Positions 10,303 to 20,400 of a stretch of 64,000 bases of DNA are shown here, one piece after another. A model generated the notes under the pieces. That model did no database searches. It was not told where the DNA came from and worked only from the letters and a program-made list of their open reading frames with translations. The translations under genes were made by a program, and so were the position numbers. Source of the stretch: Oryzias latipes (taxonomy: Eukaryota > Chordata > Actinopteri > Beloniformes > Adrianichthyidae); NCBI RefSeq assembly GCF_002234675.1, contig NC_019876.2:13327245-13391244 (forward strand), read 5' to 3'. Position 1 is the stretch's first letter, and every line of letters begins with the position of its first letter.

Positions 10303-13300
10303 TTGTTAGTATACAATTGTTCAGCACAATCTAAACCCATTTGTAATATAACTGTCTTATATAATAAGAGGATTCATCCACTCAATTCATCTTACAACCA
10401 GCTAAAGAACCATTATCCTCTTAAATATAGGAGGTCTAGAAATCCTCATAACATGATCACTATTAATCCTTCGTCAAACCCTGCGTCATATCTGACAAAC
10501 TTTGGACTTCTGAACATTAGATCCCTGGCTAACAAATCGTTTACTTGCCAGGACTTCATTACTAGCAATAAATTAGATTTTCTAATGCTAACAGAATCCT
10601 GGCTTAGGGATGGAGACTGTGTTCCCCTAATAGAATCCTCCCCGCCCAATTTCTCCTTCTTTACCAAACCAAGACCCTCAGGGAGGGTTGGGGGACTTGC
10701 CATTCTATACAACAATAATTTTAACTGCACTTCAGCCACTTTTGGTGATTTTAAATCTTTTGAGTCTTTATATTTTTATATAACTGGTTTGAGTAAAGTT
10801 TTATGTATTCTTATTTATAGGCGCCCCAAATCAACCTCTGGTTTTATTGAGGAGTTTGCTGAACTTCTCTCCCTGGTTATGCCAACACATGATAAAGTTA
10901 TTATTGCTGGAGATTTCAACATCCATGTGTGCTGCCCAGATAATCTACTAGCAAGGGAATTTTTAAACATCATTGATTCTTTTAACCTGGATCGAGCTAT
11001 CACTGGATCAACCCATATCAAAGGTCATACACTAGACATTATTTTAACATGTGAGATCCCAGTCCCCAATGTGTCATGTATGGATTTTATCATGTCTGAC
11101 CATAAGTGCATTTTATTTTCTCCAGAACTAAATGGTAATCCTCCTGAGTCTAAGGATAATTTCATTTACTCACGTGTCTTCAACTCATCTACTGCAGCAA
11201 ATTTTGGAAATATTTTCTCGGCCCCTTTGGTTTTAAATTCTGATGCAAACAGTATTTTATCAAATTTTAACTCAGCAACTGCACGCATCCTGGACCAAAT
11301 TGCCCCTTTCAGGTTGAGAAAAGTCCAAAATAAAAATCTGCCTTGGATGACTGACAGTATTCGCAACTCGAAAAGAATTTGTCGCAGAGCTGAGCGCAAG
11401 TGGAAAGCTTCTAAATCATCTGTGGACTTAGAAACCCTGAAAAACCATATGAATAATTTTAACCGTCAAATGAAAAAGGCAAGATCAGACTACTTCTCAC
11501 AATTAATTAATACCAATAGAAATAATCCCAGGGTACTTTTTAAGGTCATTAATCAGCTAAGTGAAGCCCCACATACTAGCAATTTACAGACTTCCCCAGT
11601 AATCTGTGAGCAATTTGCAAATCATTTTATTAACAAAATTTCTAACATTAGGTCTCAGATATCCATTACCAAATCTCTGTCACCTCCTTTTCTGCCAACT
11701 CCACCTGCAAGACCCACAGTGATCTTTGAAGACTTTCAGGCAATCTCCCCCAACACTCTTTCTGAGATTGTTTATAAAATGAAACCATGCCATTGCTCTC
11801 TGGACATTATGCCAGTTAGATTTTTTAAAGAAATATATGGATCTGTCAGCTCCCACATACTGTTCTTAATGAACACATCTCTTTCAACTGGCACAGTCCC
11901 AGATGATTTTAAGGCTGCTATGATTCAGCCACTATTGAAAAAACCCTCCCTGGACCCAAGTTGCTTTGAGCATTACAGACCAATTTCAAAACTACCTTTT
12001 TTGGCTAAGATCCTGGAAAAGCTAGTAGCTGAGCAGGTAATTTCCTTTTTAAATAAAAATAAATTATTTGAGACCCTTCAATCTGGGTTTAAGGCCAACC
12101 ACAGCACAGAGACTGCCTTGCTGAGAGTAATGAATGACCTTTTAATGGCTGCAGACTCAGGAAAAATATCGATTTTAGTTCTTTTAGATCTCAGTGCAGC
12201 ATTTGATACAGTGGACCACTCCATTTTATTACAACGTTTAAAATCTTGGGTTGGGTTTTCTGGCACAGTTTTTAACTGGTTTTATTCTTATTTATCGGAC
12301 AGGTTTTTTAATGTTTTCATCGGCAATTCTTGCTCATCCAAGGTGAAAATGACATGTGGCGTTCCCCAGGGTTCGGTACTGGGACCTCTGCTATTTTCAA
12401 TTTACATGTTACCACTGGGGGAGATAATACGCCAACATAACCTTAATTTTCATTTTTATGCCGATGATACGCAACTGTACTTATCTTTTAAACCTGGTGA
12501 CCTTGGTCTTTTAAATAATCTCAATAGCTGCATTGCTGATATTAAAACCTGGATGGCCCAAAATTTTCTGCAGTTGAACATGGACAAAACTGATGTGATA
12601 ATTTTTGGTTCAGTTGAGGCCCGACATGGTGTGGCTTCGAAATTGGAGTCTCTATCGAACAATGTTTCTTCAAGCTGCAGAAATCTGGGGGTGATTTTTG
12701 ATACTGATCTTAATCTGGAGACACATGTTAAATCAGTGGTCAAATCTTGTTTCTGGCAACTACATAGGTTATACAGGATAACCCCCCTCCTATCAAAAAA
12801 ATGTCTTGAGATGGTGATTCATGCTTTCATTTTTTCCCGTTTGGACTATTGTAACGCACTCTACACATGCCTTTCACAGCAGAGTGTGTATCAACTCCAG
12901 TTAGTCCAAAATGCTGCCGCCAGACTCATAACTGGAACCAGAATGAGAGACCACATCACTCCAGTTTTAGCGTCTTTGCACTGGCTCCCAGTCCGTTTTA
13001 GAATAGATTTTAAGATTTTATTGATTGCTTTTAAAGCACTCTGTGGTCTGGCCCCTGAATATATAGCCGATCTCCTCACTCCTTACGTACCTGGTCGCAA
13101 TCTTAGATCTTTGGCAAAAGGCCTTTTAACAATCCCACAATCTAGATTGAAGACCAGGGGAGATAGGGCCTTTGCTGTAAGAGCCCCAACACTCTGGAAC
13201 AGTCTCCCTGAAGAGATCAGGCTCGCTGGGTCCCTACCAGTATTTAAATCTCTTTTAAAAACTTACCTCTTCAGGTGTGCTTTTAATGATTTTATTGGTT

Positions 13301-13305
13301 CTTAA
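10303..13305 (+). CDS. L2-like non-LTR retrotransposon endonuclease/reverse transcriptase
   Basis: An uninterrupted 1000-codon frame encodes both enzymatic parts of a LINE ORF2. The apurinic-type endonuclease comes first: LNIRSLANK near residues 70-78, TESWL near 97-101, GDFN near 203-206, and the catalytic SDH near 265-267. The reverse transcriptase follows, with DLSAAFDTVDH at about 629-639, the GVPQGSVLGPLLF block, and the catalytic YADD at 719-722. The region after the RT ends in the LFRCAF-type tail seen in L2/CR1-group proteins. Complete-looking motifs and no stops suggest a young copy. The true start may differ, since the first 60 or so residues have no recognisable domain, and no ORF1 is seen upstream. 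It works in cis on its own RNA and is not a host gene. Confidence 0.9.
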   Translation: MLVYNCSAQSKPICNITVLYNKRIHPLNSSYNQLKNHYPLKYRRSRNPHNMITINPSSNPASYLTNFGLLNIRSLANKSFTCQDFITSNKLDFLMLTESWLRDGDCVPLIESSPPNFSFFTKPRPSGRVGGLAILYNNNFNCTSATFGDFKSFESLYFYITGLSKVLCILIYRRPKSTSGFIEEFAELLSLVMPTHDKVIIAGDFNIHVCCPDNLLAREFLNIIDSFNLDRAITGSTHIKGHTLDIILTCEIPVPNVSCMDFIMSDHKCILFSPELNGNPPESKDNFIYSRVFNSSTAANFGNIFSAPLVLNSDANSILSNFNSATARILDQIAPFRLRKVQNKNLPWMTDSIRNSKRICRRAERKWKASKSSVDLETLKNHMNNFNRQMKKARSDYFSQLINTNRNNPRVLFKVINQLSEAPHTSNLQTSPVICEQFANHFINKISNIRSQISITKSLSPPFLPTPPARPTVIFEDFQAISPNTLSEIVYKMKPCHCSLDIMPVRFFKEIYGSVSSHILFLMNTSLSTGTVPDDFKAAMIQPLLKKPSLDPSCFEHYRPISKLPFLAKILEKLVAEQVISFLNKNKLFETLQSGFKANHSTETALLRVMNDLLMAADSGKISILVLLDLSAAFDTVDHSILLQRLKSWVGFSGTVFNWFYSYLSDRFFNVFIGNSCSSKVKMTCGVPQGSVLGPLLFSIYMLPLGEIIRQHNLNFHFYADDTQLYLSFKPGDLGLLNNLNSCIADIKTWMAQNFLQLNMDKTDVIIFGSVEARHGVASKLESLSNNVSSSCRNLGVIFDTDLNLETHVKSVVKSCFWQLHRLYRITPLLSKKCLEMVIHAFIFSRLDYCNALYTCLSQQSVYQLQLVQNAAARLITGTRMRDHITPVLASLHWLPVRFRIDFKILLIAFKALCGLAPEYIADLLTPYVPGRNLRSLAKGLLTIPQSRLKTRGDRAFAVRAPTLWNSLPEEIRLAGSLPVFKSLLKTYLFRCAFNDFIGS

Positions 13306-13558
13306 ATCTAAACATTGTATTTTATTGATTTTATTGATTTTATCGATTTCATTGTTTTCTTGATTTTATTGATTTTACTGATTTATCTATTTTATTGATT
13401 CTAACCACTATCACCATCTCATATGTGTGCTGGTTTTATTTCTCCATACTGGAAACTGTTTTTAACACTGATTTTGTCTCATATTAACTGTACAGCACTT
13501 TGTAATCTGGATTTCGAAAAGTGCTATATAAATAAAGTTTATTATAATTATTATTATT
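13306..13558 (+). mobile_element. 3' UTR and tail of the L2-like LINE
   Basis: Just after the stop is a microsatellite-like stretch of repeated TTTTATTGA units (about 13318-13400). The element then ends with GTGCTATATAAATAAAGTTT and a run of ATT repeats, a common 3' tail in fish L2-type LINEs and likely the site where reverse transcription starts. Confidence 0.8.
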
Positions 13559-13990
13559 GATCCAGCTGTAGACTTGCTTGGTGAATCCGACTTCATTTGA
13601 AAATAGATGAACACTGTCACCTGATTTTGAAAGACACGCCTTTGTTTCATGGTGCACATAGTGCAATGAAGTAAGTTTTTTTCCTCCTCAGTCTCAGTAC
13701 AGATTAGTCAAACTACATGATGGATTGTAGGAGTCCTCCTTCCACCTTGTGCTCCACCTAAGAGGAGGAAACCAAGTTGTTTCTTGTAGTATTAAAAAGA
13801 AAAAAACAGCGTCTGTGCGACAGAAACAATAACAGAACGACTCTGTAAAAACAAAACCCTGGCAGTTTTATTTTTCGTGGAGTATTTATGGCCCTGAGCA
13901 GATGTTGTACATACCCACCTGTAAGAAGGTATTGTGACACAAAATCATAAGCTAGGAATTTTCTTTAAAAACTGTTCATATCTTTCTTTA
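13559..13990. other. unassigned DNA between two LINE tails
   Basis: No recognisable gene or element end. Short overlapping minus-strand frames have no domain signature. Confidence 0.35.
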
Positions 13991-13993
13991 CAG

Positions 13994-14170
13994 GGGTGAG
14001 ATTATATAAGTTCACTTCCTTCCACTCCCTTTCAAGCAATATTTATTAATATGTCTTATTATCCTAAGTTTGATTCGTCGTTGTATGAATGTATAATTGA
14101 TGATTGTATTGCTTTTGTGTATTCCTATTTGATTGCTTGAAATAAACCATTTCAAATCAAATCAAATTTA
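13994..14170 (+). mobile_element. 5'-truncated LINE 3' end
   Basis: It matches the 3' end at about 62205-62392 closely (CACTTCCTTCCACTCCCTTT versus CGCTTCCTTCCACTCCCTTT) and ends in repeats of AAATC. This is the usual product of target-primed reverse transcription that stopped early. It belongs to the same family as the ORF1-bearing element at 60676-61413. Confidence 0.8.
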
Positions 14171-14517
14171 TTTTGTATCCCTTCAACACCAGATATGCAG
14201 CTGGCAACACCCCTTTGACCTATCATTACTCCTTGATCATTTACATCTTCAAAATGAATCAGATGATTCTGACAGCGGCTTTTAATATCGGCTTTGCACT
14301 GATATGCAACACTTTACGTTTAGTGTTGCATATCAGAAGGGAGCAGAGCAGGGAGCTTGTGGCACCTACGTCACTGCTACAAGCTTTTTCCAACAGCCTT
14401 TTTTTTCTGTCTGCTCATGATCTACAACAATTCAATTAAATAAATACTCAGAAATGCAAATTAAGACTTAATTTTCTTAACATACGTCAAAATGGCACAA
14501 GAAAAAAACCCCACCTA

Positions 14518-15057
14518 AACCATGATTTTCGTTGGAGTGGGTCATTAAAGGGTGAAGCCTTTTATTTTATTTTGTTGCTTTGTTTATCTTTTCCCCACTT
14601 GAGCCTTGTTTGTCAGTATCTAAAGTCTTTATCTTTTTTTCAGTATATGAACTGCAACACAACCGTGATGAAAATGCATTTAGAAAAAGAAGCCAGATAC
14701 AAGAAAGTGTTTTTGTTTCCGTGTTTAAAACAAATCTGGAAAGACTAGATGGAATTGGAAAGGGTGATTCAAACAAACGGTGTACCGAGAAAGCAGATTC
14801 AGGTCCTTGGGAAGCGTTTTCTTAGAATGTTATTCAGAACCAAATGCTGTAGGCAAAATATAATAGACACAATAGACTCAGTGGTAATATGTTAGGTTTA
14901 CACTAAAGGTCATTTAAGGAGCTACAGAGTATATATATTTTTACAGTCTCATTGCTGAGATTCAGAAGACATGGATGACGTTGAAAGAATAACCTGGGTT
15001 TATTTTTTTTGAAGATCTGGTGTAACCCTTGTGCTATCCTAGGCACTTTAACATTGG
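14518..15057. repeat. direct duplication, unit 1
   Basis: About 540 bp, nearly identical to 16322-16862 about 1.8 kb away. The unit runs from ACCATGATTTTCGTTGGAG through a stretch with an open frame (14580-14825) into the first 30 or so bases of MITE copy 6. The open frame differs by frame-shifting indels between units, which argues against a coding function. Confidence 0.85.
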
Positions 15058-15233
15058 GAATTGGGTCATCTAGACCCACTAGACAGTGCTCTGAACCTTT
15101 TTTCTTCAATGATTTGTGATCTTCACTGGTGTCCATGGATTACATGAAATCCTCTTCACCTTTATCCACCTTTGTCATGGTAGGGAGAACACGTCAATGT
15201 AAGGGTGGGGTCATAGGATAGCACAAGGGTTAA
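15022..15233 (-). mobile_element. piggyBac-like MITE, copy 6
   Basis: Flanked by GTAA and TTAA. Its left end forms the right edge of duplication unit 1. A small deletion removes part of the segment next to the right terminal repeat. Confidence 0.87.
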
Positions 15234-15870
15234 ATGCATCAGCAAGAATGTCACCTTAGTTTATGAGATCATGCGGAGGACTCCCAGTCCTATCTACTGC
15301 AGGAGCTGTGTCTGAATGACAACCGCTTTCAGCTGTAGTTCTGTTGCTGTGTTTCACAACTTGCCTACCTGCATTAGTCTGCAAAGGAAAATAATCAAAA
15401 ATTAAAAGTGGGTGAAGTTTTTATTTTTTCTCTAGACCAGAAAAACATCATTTAGGAGCATGCTAGCATAAAAGCTTTCCCCCCATGATTTTTGACTGTT
15501 ACCGCTGTTCACATTAACGACACAATCCTACTGATGATGAGTTCTTGATGGTTAATGCAGCGCAAATCTTTGCCAAGTTTCAGATATTTGAACTCTGGAA
15601 ACAACCAGCGTCAGAATATAACTCACTGCGCAGCCAAAACACATTGCTGTCTCACCCGGAATGCAATGTTGCTTGAGCATTGCACTCCGCCAGCTGCTCA
15701 AAATGGACCGCAGAACCTCTCATCGCATCCGTGCATAGACTCAACATTGGATATAGACGCCCCTCACATGCATATCGTGATCAGTGTGAACATAGAACTA
15801 CTCATGCAGTTGTTTACTATTCAGAATGAAGAGCAAACTCTGCAAGACTGTGCAAAAGGTTTCGATAGCA
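15234..15870. other. unassigned DNA between duplication units
   Basis: An open frame of 148 codons (15555-16001) runs through this stretch and into a SINE. It has no recognisable domain and its 3' part is SINE sequence, so I do not call it a gene. Confidence 0.4.
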
Positions 15871-15872
15871 TG

Positions 15873-16080
15873 CTGGGGTGCAAAGGTAGAGCGTTTGACA
15901 TCCAATCAGAAAGTCGCAGGTTCAGTTCTCGCCTTGACCGCCTATGTGTCAAAGTGTCCATGGACAAGACACTGAACCCCCACATTGCTCCTGGTGGTTG
16001 AAGTTGGCGCCAGTGTTCGGCAGCAGAGCCGCTATCTGTGTGTGAATGTGTGTGTGCATAGGGGAATAGGATTGTGGATG
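15873..16080 (+). mobile_element. tRNA-derived SINE (family B)
   Basis: GGTAGAGCG...GGTTCAGTTCTCGCC resembles the A and B boxes of a pol III promoter. It is followed by ACACTGAACCCCCACATTGC, TGCTCCTGGTGGTT and GTGTGTGAATGTGTGTGTG, all shared with 47605-47866. It is not a working tRNA gene, because the acceptor stem and anticodon arm are not preserved. Confidence 0.75.
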
Positions 16081-16321
16081 TAAAACATCCAGTAAAACAC
16101 TGGAGCTGTTGCTAGCAACACACACGTTCACACGCTCTTTGACATACCGTAACTCTTCCATTTATGCAAATCTGCGTCAGAGGATTCTGAAGCAAAGAAA
16201 AAGGGCTTTTTGTATCAGATTTGCACTGTTATGCAACACTCCACATCCAGAGGACACTTTACGTTGGTTGCCCCAGCAGTTGAAGAGCTACAGCAGTGAA
16301 AATAATGTAAACACCCAAGTC

Positions 16322-16862
16322 ACCATGATTTTCCTTGGAGTGGGTCATTAAAGGGTGAAGCCTTTTATTTTATTTTGTTGATTTGTTTATCTTTGCCCCT
16401 TATCTGAGCCTTGTTTGTCAGTATCTAATGTCTTTATCTTTTTTTCAGTAGATGAACTGCAACTCAACCGTGATGAAAATGCATTTAGAAAAAGAAGCCA
16501 GATACAAGAAAGTGTTTTTTGTTTCCGTGTTTAAAACAAATCTGGAAAGACTAGATGGAATTGGAAAGGGTGATGCAAACAAGCCGTGTACCGAGAAAGC
16601 AGATTCAGGTCCTTGGGAAGCGTTTTCTTAGAATGCCATTCAGAACCAAATGCAGTAGGCAAAATATAATAGACACAATAGACTCAGTGGTAATATGTCA
16701 GGTTTACACTAAAGGTAATTCAAGGAGCTACAGAGTATCTATATTTTTACAGTCTCATTGCTGAGATTCAGAAGACATGGATGACGTTGAAAGAATAACC
16801 TGGGTTTATTTTTTTTGAAGAGCTGTGTAACCCTTGTGCTATCCTAGGCACTTTAACATTGG
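16322..16862. repeat. direct duplication, unit 2
   Basis: The partner of 14518-15057, with scattered substitutions and small indels. It ends abruptly inside the MITE at the sequence TTAACATTGG, after which unrelated DNA begins (CTAAAGTAAG). Confidence 0.85.
16827..16862 (-). mobile_element. piggyBac-like MITE, copy 7 (first 36 bp only)
   Basis: GTAA, then CCCTTGTGCTATCCTAGGC and TTTAACATTGG, then a break. The truncation marks the end of duplication unit 2. Confidence 0.85.
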
Positions 16863-17780
16863 CTAAAGTAAGTAAGTTAAAGCAAGGGAGGAAAGTACTA
16901 TACAAGTATACGCCACTGACCATTTACTGTCGCCATTCAACAAATAGAACCATGAGGCTCATTTGACTGCTCAACGTCTATATTCTCCAAGAAAATTTGG
17001 ATGAGTTTACAAAGTTCTGGGGATGTAATTCAGATTAACAGACTGTGACCAGGTGATAAATGACACCGATTTGTCATTGATTCACCAAGTGGTTGCAAGT
17101 AATGTTTTAAAATATTAGAATATGAAAAATCAATATTAAATATACCAAATGTCTGATTCCAACCTTACCTGGCAGTGTCTAATTAAGAATTTCAAATCAT
17201 TTGGTATCAAATTGGAATATTGGCTTACATGTAGACAGTCTTTGACAATGAAGCGTTTTACTGCTTGAGGTTTCAGAGTGACATCATTTGTAAAATTCAC
17301 AAAAAGGCTGAATTTTTGTGTACAAGCACACTCAAATATATACACAAACACATTGATACATACTGTACATGTAAAGCTGGAGTCTAGATAAAGCTACATA
17401 CACACAGACGCAAAGGCACAGCTTTAGATGTATCATGCAAATATACCAACACATTCACAAACATTTCAGATCTCAAACATACAGGTGTCTCAGTGCAAAA
17501 GCAAGCAACAGACACTTCTATACACTACAATGCAAATTCATTTTTCCTGAATGCAAAAAAAGAAGGGAGCCCAACCCCTGACACCAGTCCAGCCCTTCCC
17601 TAATGAAGGTGGAGCCTATTATTTTTGCTTTCTATGAACAAGCTAACTCCCAATCATGTAGAGGTGAGACAATCAATTGCCATTCCTAGGATCAAACCAG
17701 AATCAAATCAAACAATACCATAAAAAAATAATTTCAAAATAAAATAAATCAAAAATTGAATCAAAACTGGAAGTTACCAT
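16863..17780. other. unassigned AT-rich DNA
   Basis: CA-rich stretches (about 17330-17470) and no gene signature. Confidence 0.35.
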
Positions 17781-17789
17781 ATGGATTGA

Positions 17790-18093
17790 GTCATGGTAGG
17801 TTTTAGTGTCCGTCCTGGGGGAGGATCCCTCCTTCATGTGGTCACCCCTGAGGTTTCTTCGTTTTTTCCGGAATCCGGTTTTTTTTGGGAGTTTTTCCTT
17901 ACCGCAAAGGGGGGTCTAAGGGCAGGGATGCCAGTATAGCTTAGTCAGTTTGTTAGTTCATTTTAGTATTTTCCTATTGAACTCTTTGTATTCGTGATCC
18001 TTTTGAGTTCATGTTTTACTTCAAAGCCCATCGAGACGACTGTTGTTGTGATTTTGGGCTATACAAATAAAATTGAATTGAATTGAATTGATT
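17790..18093 (+). mobile_element. 5'-truncated LINE or SINE tail ending in GAATT repeats
   Basis: The stretch ending TTGGGCTATACAAATAAA, then repeats of ATTGA/GAATT, is a common 3' tail of fish retroelements. The upstream part (GGGGGAGGATCCCTCCTTCA, GGAGTTTTTCCTTACCGC) also has the look of a LINE 3' UTR. No protein-coding part is kept. Confidence 0.65.
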
Positions 18094-18688
18094 GAAAATA
18101 TGTGCAACAGTGTTCAAACTAGAATAAATGATAAGGTGAACTTTGCTGCTTTAAAGTTAAACACAATTAAATCAACTTTACAGAAAGGTATAGAACATTT
18201 ATCAGTTGCATTGTTAGAAAAATGACACATGAAGAACATGTCCCCCAAGACAAAGAAAAACCCCATTTATTTTGATAAGACAGAGGAAAATGATCATTTT
18301 CACATTTTTCATTTGAATTCCTATAGTGGATAGAAAAATAATGTTAAAAAAACTGTTATTTAAAAACTAATTAACAAATACTGATTAAATAAACCATCTG
18401 TAAAACTTAATAATAAATACTTGTTCTTTTGGTTTTAAAAGAAGATACTTGGAAATTGACTAGTTTCTATGGTTGGTCTTCTATAAAAAGGTTTGAAGAT
18501 ATTTTGTGACAAAGTTGGAATAAAGTTAGTAAAGTGCAGACAGACATAAATATTCACATTTATTCTTAAGGAATGTTAATTTCTTCTTTTAAAATTTCTC
18601 CTATAAAATGTAAAAGAATAAAAAAACAAAGTGTGAGTGTGTATAATGTTGCTAAAATAGCCTAGCTTAAAAACATTATATGATAGCT

Positions 18689-18901
18689 TTAACCCTTGTG
18701 CTATCTTAGATGACCCCACCCTTGCATTGACGTGTTCTTCCTACCAAGACAAAGGTGGATAAAGGTGGAAAGATTTCATGTAATCCATGGACACCAGTGA
18801 AGATCACAAATCATTGAAGAAAAAAGGTTCAGAGCACTGTCTAGTGGGTCTAGATGACCCAACTCCCAATGTTAAAGTGCCCAGGATAGCACAAGGGTTA
18901 C
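18689..18901 (+). mobile_element. piggyBac-like MITE, copy 8, 3' of sulfotransferase 1
   Basis: TTAA at 18689-18692 and TTAC at 18898-18901. It lies about 250 bp downstream of the stop codon of sulfotransferase copy 1, antisense to that gene. Confidence 0.9.
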
Positions 18902-19623
18902 ACTCCAGTGAATGCCGAGCCACAGTTAGGTGGTTTATCACAGAAGGAAGTCTGTCTGATAACTGTAGCTGTGTTCCAACTGTGTATTTTTGTGTTTTGC
19001 GCAGTAGAAAAAATGACTTTGTCAAAGGATGAACATTTAGTGAAGTAAGGTACAAAATACAAGAATTAAACATTTAAATCTCACTAACCAAATACTTGGA
19101 GACAGTTTCAATATTACGGTGAATGAGCACAGAAGGAGTCCTATCATCAGCTCAGTCATCCACCAGTTCAGTTGGCCTTCTATAGCCAAAGAGTAAAAAG
19201 TCTTCTTCATAGATTCTGTACAGCTTCCTCCTGTCTTCCAGTGGTACACTTTGAAACCAGTCCATAACAGAATCAGCAGAGGTCATATTTTTATATGAGG
19301 AAGGAAACTTGATATCGTTTTCCAGCTTTAATATCTTCAGCAGCTCCTGAGCATCTTCTTGAAGACTTTCTTGATGGCCAACAAAGTCATATCTGAGAAG
19401 AAAGAAAATTGGCAGTTTTTCTCAGTTTGATAACGAATTGTACGTTATAGTTGTTAATTTAGGTAAATATGTCCTTACTCAATGAGGCAGGGGTGACACA
19501 GACGATGCATCTGCCTCCAGTGGGGCTCAAATGGTTCTTTTTTTTCTGTTCGTGGGTCCAGTATATACTGAATGAAGTCATAGAATGAAGGCTGGAGACC
19601 TTTTTTCTTGGCCACCTCATGAT

Positions 19624-19881
19624 TATAAGTTATATTGGTCTGTTTCTCTTTCGGCTTTTCCCATCAGGGGTCGCCACAGCGAACAAGTCGCATGGGAAAC
19701 TTGGCAATGTTTTACGCCGGATGCCCTTCCTGACGCAACCTCCTCAAACCGGGCTTGGAACCGGCAGAGGTAGAGAAGGGAACAGGGAGCAGCCTGGAGT
19801 CGAACCCGGGTTTCACGGACGGAAGGTGCCGCAAACCAGCACGAGCTAAACTAGCTCCCTATAAGTTATATTGGTCTGTTT
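19624..19881 (-). mobile_element. tRNA-derived SINE (family A) inside coding exon 4
   Basis: The insert is flanked by an identical 22-bp duplication (19624-19645 and 19860-19881) of host exon sequence. On the minus strand the SINE begins near 19859 with an A-box-like TTTAGCTCGTGCTGG and a B-box-like GGTTCGACTCC, and ends GGGAAAAGCCGAAAGAG. A second copy in the other orientation is at 35889-36106. Confidence 0.92.
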
Positions 19882-20284
19882 TTCATAAAGTAGCAAGATA
19901 AGTCTCACATAGCCTTCATAAAAATACTGGTTGTAATTCAGCAGCTTGTCTCTGTAGGCAGAGATGAGGCGCACAAATGGATCACGGACAAACAGGAACT
20001 TGGTGTAGTGCTTTAGTTTTGCCTGCAGAACAAATGAATACACATCAAACCTCTATTTGATCATTTTCAGGACGATCCTAACGTTGATGAACAAACTGAC
20101 CTCTCTCTCTGGCTTTGGAAAGTCATTTAGGTGCTGGAATCTCTCAGAATCGTGAACCCATTCATGTTCGAAGGACATTGGGTCAGGATATGGTTCACTG
20201 TAGTTTAAAGCGATCAAGGTCCTCTTCCAGTTGGTACATGCCACCTGCAGAAAATATAAACCCGCTGATGAAATTGTTGATGTT

Positions 20285-20400
20285 TTAACCCTTAGATTGT
20301 GTTCTGGACAAAATGGACCCATTTTCACAGTTTCAAACAGGTCAATTTTAACCCGAACTCAATTTAAAGGTTAAAAGTATTTTAAATTAAAATAAAAAAC
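20285..20400. repeat. possible decayed repeat fragment in intron 3
   Basis: TTTTAACCCTTAGATTGTG followed by GGACAAAATGGACCCATTTT looks like the end of a TTAA-type element, but no partner end is visible. Low confidence. Confidence 0.25.

Noticed and set aside
15873..15935. Possible tRNA gene (A- and B-box-like motifs)
   Set aside because: It is the head of a SINE; no acceptor stem or full cloverleaf. The same holds at 43971, 47602, 19859 and 35900.
15555..16001. 148-codon ORF
   Set aside because: Its last third is SINE DNA and the rest has no recognisable domain or homologue in the window.
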